From Syntrophaceae bacterium (lineage in GTDB: Bacteria; Desulfobacterota; Syntrophia; Syntrophales; Smithellaceae): 64,000 nt of DNA. Made by a program: the position numbers and the translations under genes. The first letter of the stretch is position 1. Every line of letters begins with the position of its first letter. Of the stretch, positions 45,796 to 56,700 are shown piece by piece. The DNA is taken from assembly GCA_018436925.1 (NCBI GenBank), contig JAHDKI010000014.1, positions 221,496 through 285,495 of the forward strand. Direction: 5' to 3'. Below the pieces are notes generated by a model. That model did no database searches, was not told the origin of the DNA, and saw only the letters and a list, made by a program, of their open reading frames with translations.

Positions 45796-46204
45796 TCTGA
45801 CGCAAGTGCGCGTGATTTATGCCGACACGGATGCGATGGGAATCGTTTATCATACCAACTATATTCGCTGGTTTGAACTGGGCCGCAATGAACTGATGCG
45901 CCAGTTGGGCGTTTCGTATTCCGAGTTGGAGCAGATGGGACTCAACCTTCCGCTCACGAAGGTTTCCTGCCATTATCTGGCGCCGGCAAAATATGACCAT
46001 CTGGTCACAATTGAAACCGGTTTTGATTATATCAAGCGCGCCAGCATCCGATTCAACTCCAAAATCTGGGATGAACATCGCAAACAACTGCTCGTCGAAG
46101 GATATACGATTCACGCCTGCACCAATCAGGAAGGGAAAATCCGGCGCATTCCGGCGATTTTACTGCAACTGACCGAAAAATATAACATCAGCAAAGGGGA
46201 GTAA
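45785..46204 (+). CDS. YbgC/4-hydroxybenzoyl-CoA thioesterase-family hotdog protein
   Basis: A 139-residue acyl-CoA thioesterase of the hotdog fold. The motif VIYADTDAMGIVYHTNYIRW contains the catalytic Asp and the following Y-H-x-N-Y of the 4HBT group. E. coli YbgC acts on short acyl-CoAs and sits with the Tol-Pal genes, but no tol genes are nearby. I prefer the GTG at 45785, with GGGGTGG before it; another GTG lies 9 bases upstream. It overlaps the apgM end and is followed 2 bases later by a TPR gene. The substrate is unknown. Confidence 0.85.
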   Translation: METNLTQVRVIYADTDAMGIVYHTNYIRWFELGRNELMRQLGVSYSELEQMGLNLPLTKVSCHYLAPAKYDHLVTIETGFDYIKRASIRFNSKIWDEHRKQLLVEGYTIHACTNQEGKIRRIPAILLQLTEKYNISKGE

Positions 46205-46206
46205 CG

Positions 46207-46887
46207 ATGTCATCCAAACTATCCAAAAAAGATCTCAAAGGGCCCGATGCGTTTCAATCCACTTTCGAAAGATTGACCGACTACGTCTCGGCAAACAAAA
46301 CCAGAGTTGCGGTCGTCGCCACGGCGCTTTGCCTGGCCGTCGTGGTTGTTCTCGGCGTTTATTTCTATTGGAATTACTATTCTTCTTCCGCTTTGAAGTT
46401 ATATGCCAAAGCCCAGCAGAATATGATTCAAAAAGGAGACAATAAGGAAACAAACGAAGAAAATATCATTATATTCAATGATTTGATCAAGAAGTACCCC
46501 TACAGCTGGAGCGGACGGATGGCTTTGTATCATCTGGGCAATATTCATTACAATAATGCCGATTTCGATGACGCTGTTGAAGCCTATAAAAAATTTCTTT
46601 CAAAGACCAGAAAAGACAATACCGGCATCAAATTTCTGGCCCTGACCTCCCTGGGGTACGCCTATGAAGCAAAAAAAGACTATGAGAAAGCTCTGCAAGC
46701 CTTTGAAGAAGCGATGGACACGTACAACGTCGGCTTCGAAATGATGGGACTGCGCAATATTGCAAGAACTTACGAAGCTCTGAACAACAAAGAAAAAGCT
46801 CTTGAATACTACAAGAAGGCTCTGGATAAAACCACCGAACCTTCTTCGATCATCTTTATTAAAAAGAAAATTTCAGCCTTAAGCTGA
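46207..46887 (+). CDS. Membrane-anchored TPR protein
   Basis: A 226-residue protein with one membrane helix at about residues 36-56 (VAVVATALCLAVVVVLGVYFYW) after a cytoplasmic N terminus. The rest is an exposed domain with around four TPR units (for example YHLGNIHYNNADFDDAVEAYKKFL). The layout resembles YfgM-type TPR proteins that assist exported proteins at the translocon. That is only a similarity in layout. An AAAGGGGAG site precedes the ATG, 2 bases after the thioesterase stop. No partner is obvious nearby. Confidence 0.82.
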   Translation: MSSKLSKKDLKGPDAFQSTFERLTDYVSANKTRVAVVATALCLAVVVVLGVYFYWNYYSSSALKLYAKAQQNMIQKGDNKETNEENIIIFNDLIKKYPYSWSGRMALYHLGNIHYNNADFDDAVEAYKKFLSKTRKDNTGIKFLALTSLGYAYEAKKDYEKALQAFEEAMDTYNVGFEMMGLRNIARTYEALNNKEKALEYYKKALDKTTEPSSIIFIKKKISALS

Positions 46888-46964
46888 ATGTAAAGACGCG
46901 ATTGGACGAACAGCCCTTTTGAAACGTTCAGCGGCGTAAAGAGACACGAGGAGGATTACAGTCT

Positions 46965-48731
46965 TTGAAGAAAGAACTATTGTCAGGAAATGAAGCGATC
47001 GCCCGCGGCCTTTATGAAGCCGGTGTCCGCTTTGCCTCAGCTTATCCGGGAACACCAAGCACTGAAATACTGGAAAACTACGCCAGATACGATCAAGTCT
47101 ATGCTGAATGGGCACCCAACGAGAAAGTAGCGGTCGAAGTCGCCATCGGCGCCGCCTTAGGCGGCATCCGAGCGGTAGCCGTCATGAAGCATGTCGGCGT
47201 CAATGTGGCGGCCGATCCGGTTTTTACAGTCAGCTATACCGGAATTGAGGGGGCATTGGTCATTATAACAGCGGATGATCCTTCCATGCACAGTTCGCAA
47301 AACGAACAGGACAACCGAAACTACGCCAAGTTCGCTAAAATCCCCATGCTGGAACCGGCCGATCCTCAGGAAGCCAAAGAATATATTAAACTCGCCTTTG
47401 AACTGAGCGAAAAATTCGATACCCCCGTCTTTTTGCGTTCCACTACCCGCGTTTCGCATTCAAAATCGGTCGTTTCCCTCGATGAGCCTCTCCTGCCGGC
47501 GGATAAACCGTCTTTGGCCACGAATGCGGAAAAGTACGTCATGGTTCCGATTAATGCGCGAACCAGACGGGTCGAAGTGGAAAAACGCCAGCAGATTTTA
47601 AAGGAATTCGTTGAAACTTTTCCCGAAAACAAAATGGAATTGAACTCAACCGAAGTGGGCATTATTACAGCCGGCATGCCTTATAATTACGCCAAAGACG
47701 TCTTCCCGGACTATTCCTATCTGAAATTGGGCATGGTCTATCCGCTGCCGGAAAGGATGATTCGGGAATTCGCCTCGAAAGTAAAAAAAATCTACGTCGT
47801 GGAAGAACTGGATCCTTACCTCGAAGAGCAGATCAAGGCCATGGGCATTGAAGTGACCGGTAAGGATATTTTTCCCTACACCAATGAATTTGATCCGGGT
47901 ATCATCCAAAAGGCCATACTTTCGGATCTTCAGGGCATTGAGTCGCCCTACAAAGCGCCGCTTGCGGTGCGGCCTCCGAATCTTTGCCCTGGATGCCCTC
48001 ATCGCAGTCTGTTTTATGCGCTCAAAAAGTCCAAAGCCTATGTTCACGGCGATATCGGCTGCTATACGCTTTCCTATCTGAAACCCCTGGAAGGTTTGCA
48101 CTCGTGCATCTGCATGGGAGCAAGCATCGGTATGGCGCATGGAATGAGCAAAGCCCTGGGGGAAACGGGAAAAGGGAAGGTGGTCGGCGTCATCGGGGAT
48201 TCGACATTCCTGCATTCCGGCATCACGCCTCTTTTGAATATGGCGTATAATCAAAGCGACGCCCTGATCATCATTCTCGACAACAGCACCACTGCAATGA
48301 CCGGCATGCAGGAGCATCCCGGCACCGGCTATACACTGATGGGAAAAGAAGCCAAAAAGGTGAATCTTAAATCTTTGGTTTCCGCTTTGGGGATTGAAAA
48401 TATTCGTATTATCGACCCCAATGACCTCACAGCCACGCGGGAAGCCATCAAAGCGGAACTGGCAAGCGACGGTCCATCCGTAATAATTGCCGAAAGGCCG
48501 TGTGTTCTGTTTAAACGGTCGCATCTCAAACCGGAATCCCCTGTTAAAGTCGATTCGGAGAAGTGCGAAGGATGCAAATCCTGTCTGGATTTGAACTGTC
48601 CGCCCATTTCGTGGAAAGAAGGGGTAACGAAAAAAGGCTCCAAGCGAAAAGGCATTGCGGTGATTGACGAAACGCTTTGCAACGGCTGCGGATTATGCGT
48701 TCAGGTCTGCAAGTTCAAAGCTATCAGCTAA
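46965..48731 (+). CDS. iorA: Indolepyruvate:ferredoxin oxidoreductase, alpha subunit
   Basis: The 588-residue subunit of the TPP enzyme that oxidatively decarboxylates aryl-pyruvates, made from aromatic amino acids, to aryl-acetyl-CoA and reduces ferredoxin. The N-terminal pyrimidine-binding domain begins GNEAIARGLYEAG and has AYPGTPSTEI. The TPP pyrophosphate domain has CPGCPHRSLFYAL and GDIGCYTL, then GDSTFLHSGI. The C terminus carries two ferredoxin-type Cys clusters (CEGCKSC-x3-NC, and CNGCGLCVQVCKF). The start is TTG with a GAGGAGG site. The beta subunit gene follows 15 bases later. Phenylpyruvate oxidation would link to the aromatic theme of the liv-type operon (inference). Confidence 0.95.
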   Translation: MKKELLSGNEAIARGLYEAGVRFASAYPGTPSTEILENYARYDQVYAEWAPNEKVAVEVAIGAALGGIRAVAVMKHVGVNVAADPVFTVSYTGIEGALVIITADDPSMHSSQNEQDNRNYAKFAKIPMLEPADPQEAKEYIKLAFELSEKFDTPVFLRSTTRVSHSKSVVSLDEPLLPADKPSLATNAEKYVMVPINARTRRVEVEKRQQILKEFVETFPENKMELNSTEVGIITAGMPYNYAKDVFPDYSYLKLGMVYPLPERMIREFASKVKKIYVVEELDPYLEEQIKAMGIEVTGKDIFPYTNEFDPGIIQKAILSDLQGIESPYKAPLAVRPPNLCPGCPHRSLFYALKKSKAYVHGDIGCYTLSYLKPLEGLHSCICMGASIGMAHGMSKALGETGKGKVVGVIGDSTFLHSGITPLLNMAYNQSDALIIILDNSTTAMTGMQEHPGTGYTLMGKEAKKVNLKSLVSALGIENIRIIDPNDLTATREAIKAELASDGPSVIIAERPCVLFKRSHLKPESPVKVDSEKCEGCKSCLDLNCPPISWKEGVTKKGSKRKGIAVIDETLCNGCGLCVQVCKFKAIS

Positions 48732-48746
48732 AGGAAGACTTAAAAA

Positions 48747-49328
48747 ATGAGATCAAACGAATCGAAAAGTATATTATTTTCCGGCGTCGGAGGTCAGGGA
48801 ACGCTCCGGGCCAGCGACATTCTTTGCATGGTCATGATGGAAGCCGGCTATGACGTTAAGAAAAGCGAAGTCCACGGAATGGCGCAGCGCGGCGGCTGTG
48901 TGACCAGTCATGTCCGGTACGGGAAAAAGGTTTACTCGCCTCTGGCCGCGGCCGGAAGTATCGACACACTGGTGTCTTTTGAGAAGATGGAAGCCCTTCG
49001 GTATTTAAAGCTACTGAATGAGAAAGCCTCTATTATCCTGAATACGGAAGAAATCTATCCGCCTTCCGTGAATCTGGGAATCGCCGCCTATCCAGCCGAT
49101 GTCGTTGAATTTCTTAAAAACCATTACCCGAAGGTCATTGCCCTCAACGCCGCCGAAATCGCGATGAAAGCGGGAAATATCAAGGCGGCCAATGTTGTGC
49201 TTCTGGGCGCCTTGTCCAATATGATGGATGTTGAAAAATCCATCTGGGAAAGCGTCATCAAAAAATCGTTTCCGCAGAAGCTTATAAAATTGAATCTCGA
49301 GGCTTTTCAAATGGGAATCGCTGCTTAA
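48747..49328 (+). CDS. iorB: Indolepyruvate:ferredoxin oxidoreductase, beta subunit
   Basis: A 193-residue gamma-type subunit of 2-oxoacid:ferredoxin oxidoreductases. It shows the family pattern FSGVGGQGTLRASDIL, followed by SEVHGMAQRGGCVTSHVRYG. It binds CoA-side parts of the complex in the cytoplasm and pairs with iorA encoded 15 bases upstream. An AAAGGAAG site precedes the ATG. A co-chaperone gene follows after 42 bases. Nothing unusual is seen. Confidence 0.95.
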   Translation: MRSNESKSILFSGVGGQGTLRASDILCMVMMEAGYDVKKSEVHGMAQRGGCVTSHVRYGKKVYSPLAAAGSIDTLVSFEKMEALRYLKLLNEKASIILNTEEIYPPSVNLGIAAYPADVVEFLKNHYPKVIALNAAEIAMKAGNIKAANVVLLGALSNMMDVEKSIWESVIKKSFPQKLIKLNLEAFQMGIAA

Positions 49329-49370
49329 ATTACGGCCGAAAGTCGAATTTGAAAAGGAATTTCCAATACT

Positions 49371-50324
49371 ATGGCAGAAGATTACTATCAGATTCTGGGA
49401 ATTGACAAAAAAGCCTCGGCCGACGACATTAAAAAAGCCTACCGAAAGCTGGCTGTCAAATGGCATCCGGACAAAAATCCGAACAACAAAGCGGCCGAAG
49501 ATAAATTCAAAAAAATATCTGAAGCTTACGCCGTTTTGAGCGATCCGGAAAAAAGAAAGAACTACGATACCTTCGGTTCTGCCGATCAGTTCCGCCAGCA
49601 GTACTCACAAGAAGATATTTTCCGGGGCTTCGATCTGGATGAAATCTTGAGAAGCTTCGGTTTCGGTGGCCCCAGGGGAGGGGGACGAACCACTTTCCGA
49701 ACCTATCGCCGGGGCGGAGGCGCTCAGGATTACGAAGACGACCCGTTTGCCGGTATTTTCGGCGGGATGGGGGGTCAGCAGCACTATGCGCGCGCGCCTC
49801 AAAAAGGTCAGGATGTCGAATATAACTTATCAATAACACTTGAAGAATCCGTTCTCGGGGCGGACAAGAAGCTCTCTTTGCAGATTGAAAACCGGATCGA
49901 AGAAATGAACGTCAAAATTCCCTCCGGCATCAGCACCGGGAAAAAACTCCGTCTGCCCGGCAAGGGGCTTTCCGGTTATCAGGGCGGACCGAATGGCGAT
50001 TTGTATCTCAATATCAGCGTTTTGCCGCATCCGATCTTCGCTCGGGACGGAAATGATCTCTATATTGAGAAATCCATCAAATTTACCCAGGCCGCTTTAG
50101 GGACCACCATCGACGTTCCGACGCTCGATGGAACGACCAAAAGAATCAAAATTGCACCCGGAACGCAAAACAATACAAAAATTCGAATGAAGGGGTTCGG
50201 CGTTCCCGGACTCAAAGGCGCAGCGAAGGGAGATCAGTACGTCAAGATCAACGTGGAAGTTCCCAAAAAGCTGACCGATAAACAGTTGAAACTTATTGAA
50301 CAATTATCCGCCGACGGGATCTGA
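49371..50324 (+). CDS. cbpA: DnaJ-class co-chaperone without zinc finger (CbpA-like)
   Basis: A 317-residue class B J-domain protein. The J domain (1-70) carries the HPD motif ([10 protein letters not shown]) that stimulates DnaK. A Gly/Phe/Arg-rich linker lies at about 75-145, and two C-terminal beta domains have [19 protein letters not shown] and [18 protein letters not shown]. The Cys-rich zinc domain of DnaJ is absent. E. coli CbpA has the same layout (306 residues). An AAAAGGAA site precedes the ATG. It is followed by a bidirectional terminator. Confidence 0.93.
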   Translation: MAEDYYQILGIDKKASADDIKKAYRKLAVKWHPDKNPNNKAAEDKFKKISEAYAVLSDPEKRKNYDTFGSADQFRQQYSQEDIFRGFDLDEILRSFGFGGPRGGGRTTFRTYRRGGGAQDYEDDPFAGIFGGMGGQQHYARAPQKGQDVEYNLSITLEESVLGADKKLSLQIENRIEEMNVKIPSGISTGKKLRLPGKGLSGYQGGPNGDLYLNISVLPHPIFARDGNDLYIEKSIKFTQAALGTTIDVPTLDGTTKRIKIAPGTQNNTKIRMKGFGVPGLKGAAKGDQYVKINVEVPKKLTDKQLKLIEQLSADGI

Positions 50325-50369
50325 AAAAATAACAGCCCACAATCTCTGATCTTCAGTTAAAAGACATAA

Positions 50370-50419
50370 ACGCCGGACAGAATTCTCGAAAGCCACTTCA
50401 AGAGAACTGATCCGGCGTC
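50370..50419. terminator. Bidirectional intrinsic terminator
   Basis: An imperfect 17-18 base inverted repeat (50370-50387 with 50402-50419) contains a perfect ACGCCGGA core. It is flanked by T-rich sequence on the right and A-rich sequence on the left. It lies between the convergent cbpA-like and thioesterase genes and could end both transcripts. Confidence 0.65.
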
Positions 50420-50462
50420 TTTCCTTAAAGATAAATTTTCAGTCTATGTCTGATAAGATATG

Positions 50463-50861
50463 TTATGTTAACTTCAAGATGGAAAATGTCCCAAGAGCCT
50501 TGGCAATGAGCTTATCTGCGTCTTTCACTTCCGCTTCCAGAACGGCGAGCGTTTTTCCTTTGGAAAGAACTCTGGCTTCGCATGACAGACTTTTTACCGC
50601 CGCCGGTCGAAGATAATTAATTTTGATTTCAGCTGTGGTCGTTTCTTCGCCTGGCTGAAGCATGGAATAAACAGCCAGCCCCATGCTGATGTCCGCCATC
50701 GAATAGATCACACCGCCGTGGACAATCTTTCGTTTGTTTAAAAAATCTTTTTTGATTTCCACCGAACTTCTGCAAAAACCGTTATCAATCTTTTCCACCG
50801 TCAGTCCCAGTAAATTGACAAAAGGGCTTATCTTTCTAATTTCTTCAGTATAATTCTGCAT
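50463..50861 (-). CDS. PaaI-family hotdog thioesterase
   Basis: A 132-residue hotdog-fold acyl-CoA thioesterase. The typical VHGGVIYSMADISMGLAVYS stretch has the His-Gly-Gly and the helical Asp found in the PaaI/DUF4442 group. E. coli PaaI hydrolyses ring-hydroxylated phenylacetyl-CoA, but other members differ, so the substrate is open. It follows the UPF0280 gene by 48 bases, and is the last gene of the dtd-guaB-dnaE run. The bidirectional terminator lies just beyond it. Confidence 0.85.
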   Translation of the reverse strand: MQNYTEEIRKISPFVNLLGLTVEKIDNGFCRSSVEIKKDFLNKRKIVHGGVIYSMADISMGLAVYSMLQPGEETTTAEIKINYLRPAAVKSLSCEARVLSKGKTLAVLEAEVKDADKLIAKALGTFSILKLT

Positions 50862-50909
50862 ATGAAATGTTACCTCAGCTTGCGAAACCGACTACCCCTC
50901 ATCCACCTT

Positions 50910-51629
50910 CTATACGAACTCGACCTGCCCTGCCGCTCCCATTTCTTTTCCCAGAATAATGACGAGACCCAAAATGCCGGAAATGGACATTCCGAAATCC
51001 AACGCGGGGCGGATATCCTTTTTTGTTTTAACCCGATTCCCGACTGCTGAGGCGGCTGCGTCCGCTAGCGTGGCGGATTTTGAAATCACACAGACGGCAT
51101 CCGCTTTCCCGAAGCTGATTGACGGTCCCACACTGGCCGATGAAGTACAGATTCCAAGCGGCATATTCTCCGGTTTAATAAGGAGTTTGAGTTTATAACT
51201 TAAAGGAGATTCTCCGGCAAAGATGCCTGCCGTGAGGGGGGTTTTCGCTTGTAAAAAGATGTCGCCCCCGTTTTCAATGATGAGGTTCGAGGTCAGTTCC
51301 AGAAGATCGCGGGCGACAAACTCTGAAACAGCTCCCGCGACAGAGGCCATCGGCCCAACGCCGCATTGATCAGAGGCCGAAATCATATCGCGAACAATCG
51401 GCGGCGCCAGCGGATCGCCTTCCATCGGAAGCAGAGAGGTTTTGAAATCGGGATGCTTTTGGATATAGGATTCCAGAAAATTGCGGTGTTTCTGCAGGGA
51501 CTGGCGGGCTTCTTTTTCAAGGCAGATGTCAGAAGAAATAAACAGGTCGCTTTCCTGAATTTGAACGACGCAGGAAACAAGATTATTTTTATTAATTAAT
51601 GACCTGTATGTCCTTTCCTCATATTTCAT
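50910..51629 (-). CDS. UPF0280 / ApbE-like superfamily protein
   Basis: A 239-residue protein of the UPF0280 family, related in fold to ApbE flavin transferases. Recognisable stretches are ERTYRSL at the start, VGPMASVAGAVSEFVA in the middle, ENGGDIFL, and CTSSASVGPSISFGKADAV. It matches the family over its full length. The role is unknown; homologues are found in methanogens and anaerobic bacteria, and a flavin-attachment role has been suggested by fold only. A 91-base gap separates it from dnaE upstream, in which there is a small repeat tract. Confidence 0.82.
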   Translation of the reverse strand: MKYEERTYRSLINKNNLVSCVVQIQESDLFISSDICLEKEARQSLQKHRNFLESYIQKHPDFKTSLLPMEGDPLAPPIVRDMISASDQCGVGPMASVAGAVSEFVARDLLELTSNLIIENGGDIFLQAKTPLTAGIFAGESPLSYKLKLLIKPENMPLGICTSSASVGPSISFGKADAVCVISKSATLADAAASAVGNRVKTKKDIRPALDFGMSISGILGLVIILGKEMGAAGQVEFV

Positions 51630-51670
51630 ATTATATATTCAATCCTTGAACTCCATCACCCTCAATTCCC

Positions 51671-51710
51671 ATCGCCTATCGCCCATAGCCTGTAGGCTGC
51701 CGCCTATAGA
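51671..51710. repeat. Degenerate CTAT/GCC repeat tract
   Basis: Forty bases between dnaE and the UPF0280 gene repeat the theme CGCCTAT / GCCCATAG / GCCTATAG, including a small palindrome AGCCT-GT-AGGCT. Low-complexity tracts of this kind can form weak hairpins on either strand. No coding sense is seen. It could act as a weak terminator after dnaE. Confidence 0.4.
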
Positions 51711-51720
51711 TGCAAACCCT

Positions 51721-54700
51721 TTAACAATAAATCGTGCTGCCCTCCCCCAGGATGCTGTCGGCCTCGCGCCTTAGTCGATCGCAGATATCGAGACGGCAAT
51801 CATCGCCGAGTTTTACGACTGTTTCGCTGCGCCCATTGAGAATATGAATGAACCCTTCATACTTTCCTTGATACTTTCGGAGGGTTTCCGTTAAGGTCGA
51901 AATCCCCTCCGGCGTGATCCGGTCTGCATCGACCATAAAACGGACCTGCTTGTAGGGGTTTTCAAGCGCTTTAGCCAGCGATTCCACTTCCTGCGCGATG
52001 ACTTTGAAATTTTCATCTCCGCTGTCTCCGGCGCTCTGAACATCGATGGTGCCCTTGATGACGATCGGCTCTTCGGCATGCAGAATTTCATAGAACTTTT
52101 TATAGACATCCGGCCAGAAGATGATGTCCGCCGAGCCTTGAAGATCTTCGAGCACAATGTTGCACATGACATCTTTTTTCTTGGTGAGCCTTTCGGATAG
52201 AGAGCTCACAACACCCGCGATGGTGAGACTGTCTTTGTCCCGGCGCAATTTGATGTTTCCGGTATCGGTATTCGTCACATACTTTAACTTATCTTCATAA
52301 CCATGCAAAGGATGGCCGGAAATATAAAATCCTAGCGTCTCTTTTTCAATCGAGAGCAGCTCTTTTCGATCCCATTCCGATATTTGAGGAATCGAAAAGG
52401 ATGCACCGTTTTTTTTATCTGAATCAGAGCTTGCATCCAGTTGGTCAAAGATACTGGCCTGGTTGCTGGCAAGCTCTTTTTGGACGCGGCTTGCTTCCTC
52501 CATGGCGGCATCGAGCGACTCCATCAGCTGCCTGCGCCTGGCGCCCAGCGTATCGAATGCGCCGCACTTGATGAGGCTTTCAATCACCCGGCGGTTGACT
52601 TTCCGCAAGTCCACGCGACACAGAAAGTCCATGAAAGATTGAAAGTTTTCTTCCTGACGGACTCGAATAATGGAATCGATGGCCCCTTCGCCGACATTTT
52701 TCACCGCCGCCAGTCCGAAACGGATGTGATCGCCGGAAATACTGAAATCCTTTTGAGATTCATTGATATCCGGAGGCAGAATATGAATGCCCATCTCACG
52801 GCAGTTGGTCATGTGGCGGATGATTTTGTCCCGATTGTCCTTTTCGCTGGTCAGCAGGGCCGCCATGAATGCGACCGGATAATGGGCTTTCAAATAGGCG
52901 GTCTGGTAGGTAATCATCGCATAGGCGGCGCTGTGCGACTTGTTAAATCCGTACAAAGCAAACTCTTCCATCTGATCCCAGATGATTTTCGCTTTGTTTT
53001 CATCAATTTTCTGATTTTTTGCGCCTTCGAGAAACTTCGGCTTTTCCTTTTCCATGTCCGCCGTGAGTTTCTTGCCCATCACCTTGCGAAGGCTGTCGGC
53101 TTGAGCCATGGTATAGCCGCCGATAACGTTGGCAATCTGCATCACCTGCTCCTGATACAGAATGATTCCGTAGGTTTCTTTCAATATCGGTTCAAGCTGA
53201 GGCAGTTCATAGACCACTTTGGTCTTTCCCTGCTTGCGGGAGATGTATTCCGGCACCATTTTCATGGGACCGGGTCGGTAAAGGGCGATGAGCGCAATGA
53301 CATCTTCGATGCAGTCCGGTTTCATGCTGACCATGATGTCTTTCATTCCGGAACTTTCCAGCTGAAAGACGCCGTCGGTTTCCGCCTTCATCAACAGCTT
53401 ATACGTTTCTTCATCATCGAGCGGCAAGTTATTGATATCCAAATCAATTCCTTTTGATTCGCGGATGAATTCCAAAGCGTTGCGGATCACCGTCAGAGTT
53501 TTCAGGCCCAGAAAATCGAACTTCGTCAGACCGACGGCCTCGACATCCTTCATGGAATACTGAGAAACAATGTCGTCTTTCGGCGCGAAAAGCGGAACGC
53601 GTTCGACCAAAGGCGCATCGGAGATAACCACACCCGCCGCATGAACGGAGGAATGGCGGTTGAGCCCCTCCAGAATCAACGAAAGATTCAAAAGTTTGTC
53701 GATCTGTCTATTTTTCTTTCTTTCCTCTTCAAATCGCGGCTCCATTTTAAACGCATCGGCAAGGGTGATATTCAAGACATTGGGAACCAATTTGGCTATC
53801 CGGTCCACTTCGCCGTAAGGCAGATTCAGCGCTCGGCCCACATCCCGGATCACGGCCTTGGCCAGCATCTTTCCGAAGGTGCAAATTTGGGAAACGCGGT
53901 CTTTGCCGTACTTTTCCGTAACGTATTTGAAGACTTCCCCGCGCCGCTCCTGACAGAAATCCACGTCGATATCCGGCATACTGATTCGGTCGGGGTTCAG
54001 GAAGCGCTCGAAAAAAAGACCGTAGCGGAGGGGGTCGATATCCGTGATGCGAATCGCAAAAGCCACCAGCGACCCGGCGGCCGAACCGCGCCCTGGTCCG
54101 ACGGGAATATCGTTGTGCTTGGCGTGCTTGATGAAATCCGAAACGATGAGAAAATAGCCCGCAAATCCCATTTTCTTTATTATATCAAGCTCATGATGAA
54201 GTCGTTGTGTGTATCTTTCTCGGACTTCCGTTTCGGTCCCTTCGGCGTATTGCAAAATCGCCGGCAAGCGCTTTTCCAGGCCTTCGCTCGCTTTGCGCAC
54301 TAAATAGTCTTCAAGGGTTTCTTCGGGATTTTTCACTTCGAATTTAGGCAGATAAAATTTCCCGAATTCAAAGGTCAGATTGCAGCGTTCGGCCACTTTG
54401 ACCGTATTTTCAATAGCATCTGGCGTGGCCGCAAAAGCGCGCCGCATTTCTTCCGGAGATTTGAAATAAAATTCCTCCGTGGCCATCGACATCCGGTCTT
54501 TGTCTTCGATTGTTTTGCCGGTTTGAATGCAAAGCAATACATTGTGCGCTTCGGCGTGAGACGATTCCAGATAGTGGCAGTCGTTGGTTGCAATCAAGGG
54601 AATGGAAAGTTTTCGTGACAGGGTGATAAGCCCCTCGTTGGCGATGGCCTGATCGGGAATGCCGTTTTCCATGATTTCGAGGTAGAAATTGTCCTCGCCG

Positions 54701-55206
54701 AAGATAGATTGATAGTCCAGGGCGGCCCGTTCCGCTTCTTCCATATTGCCCCGGACAATATGCGAAGCGATTTCTCCATGCAAGCAGGCGCTCGACGCGA
54801 TGAGCCCTTCCGAACATTCCCTTAATAGATCCTTATCCACACGAGGCCGGTAGTAAAATCCCTCGATGTGAGCCGCCGATGTCAGCTTCATCAGGTTTTT
54901 GTACCCCTGCATATTTTTGACCAAAACGATCAGATGCCGGGTTGATTCTCCGATGGAAGAAGGGGTTTTGTCGAAGCGGCTTCTGGGGGCGACATACAAC
55001 TCGCAGCCGATAATCGGTTTGATGCCGTTTTTCATCGCCTGTTTGTAAAAATCGACGGCTCCGAACATGTTGCCGTGATCCGTAATGGCGATGGCCGGCA
55101 TCGCGAATTCCTTGGCTTTTTTAAATAAATCGTCCAGGCGGATCATGCCGTCGAGCAGGCTGTACTGCGTGTGAACATGCAGATGAACAAAATTGGGTTG
55201 CATCAT
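51721..55206 (-). CDS. dnaE: DNA polymerase III alpha subunit
   Basis: The replicative polymerase subunit, 1161 residues, the same size as E. coli DnaE (1160). The N-terminal PHP domain begins HLHVHTQYSLLDG and has ITDHGNMFG. The polymerase active-site region has VGPGRGSAAGSLVAF and the Asp pair in MPDIDVDFC. Later parts are HSSVHAAGVVI, the GFNKSHSAAYA palm-finger region, a helix-hairpin-helix and an OB-fold near residue 1000. Two start ATGs are adjacent. It starts 6 bases after the guaB stop. No intein or frameshift is seen. Confidence 0.97.
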   Translation of the reverse strand: MMQPNFVHLHVHTQYSLLDGMIRLDDLFKKAKEFAMPAIAITDHGNMFGAVDFYKQAMKNGIKPIIGCELYVAPRSRFDKTPSSIGESTRHLIVLVKNMQGYKNLMKLTSAAHIEGFYYRPRVDKDLLRECSEGLIASSACLHGEIASHIVRGNMEEAERAALDYQSIFGEDNFYLEIMENGIPDQAIANEGLITLSRKLSIPLIATNDCHYLESSHAEAHNVLLCIQTGKTIEDKDRMSMATEEFYFKSPEEMRRAFAATPDAIENTVKVAERCNLTFEFGKFYLPKFEVKNPEETLEDYLVRKASEGLEKRLPAILQYAEGTETEVRERYTQRLHHELDIIKKMGFAGYFLIVSDFIKHAKHNDIPVGPGRGSAAGSLVAFAIRITDIDPLRYGLFFERFLNPDRISMPDIDVDFCQERRGEVFKYVTEKYGKDRVSQICTFGKMLAKAVIRDVGRALNLPYGEVDRIAKLVPNVLNITLADAFKMEPRFEEERKKNRQIDKLLNLSLILEGLNRHSSVHAAGVVISDAPLVERVPLFAPKDDIVSQYSMKDVEAVGLTKFDFLGLKTLTVIRNALEFIRESKGIDLDINNLPLDDEETYKLLMKAETDGVFQLESSGMKDIMVSMKPDCIEDVIALIALYRPGPMKMVPEYISRKQGKTKVVYELPQLEPILKETYGIILYQEQVMQIANVIGGYTMAQADSLRKVMGKKLTADMEKEKPKFLEGAKNQKIDENKAKIIWDQMEEFALYGFNKSHSAAYAMITYQTAYLKAHYPVAFMAALLTSEKDNRDKIIRHMTNCREMGIHILPPDINESQKDFSISGDHIRFGLAAVKNVGEGAIDSIIRVRQEENFQSFMDFLCRVDLRKVNRRVIESLIKCGAFDTLGARRRQLMESLDAAMEEASRVQKELASNQASIFDQLDASSDSDKKNGASFSIPQISEWDRKELLSIEKETLGFYISGHPLHGYEDKLKYVTNTDTGNIKLRRDKDSLTIAGVVSSLSERLTKKKDVMCNIVLEDLQGSADIIFWPDVYKKFYEILHAEEPIVIKGTIDVQSAGDSGDENFKVIAQEVESLAKALENPYKQVRFMVDADRITPEGISTLTETLRKYQGKYEGFIHILNGRSETVVKLGDDCRLDICDRLRREADSILGEGSTIYC

Positions 55207-55212
55207 GATGCC

Positions 55213-56700
<1,488 letters not shown>

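Noticed and set aside
47646..48524. A 292-codon minus-strand frame opposite iorA
   Set aside because: It is a shadow of iorA, with no ribosome site or family resemblance.
52441..53457. A long plus-strand frame (338 codons) opposite dnaE
   Set aside because: It is a shadow of dnaE, whose motifs are intact on the minus strand.
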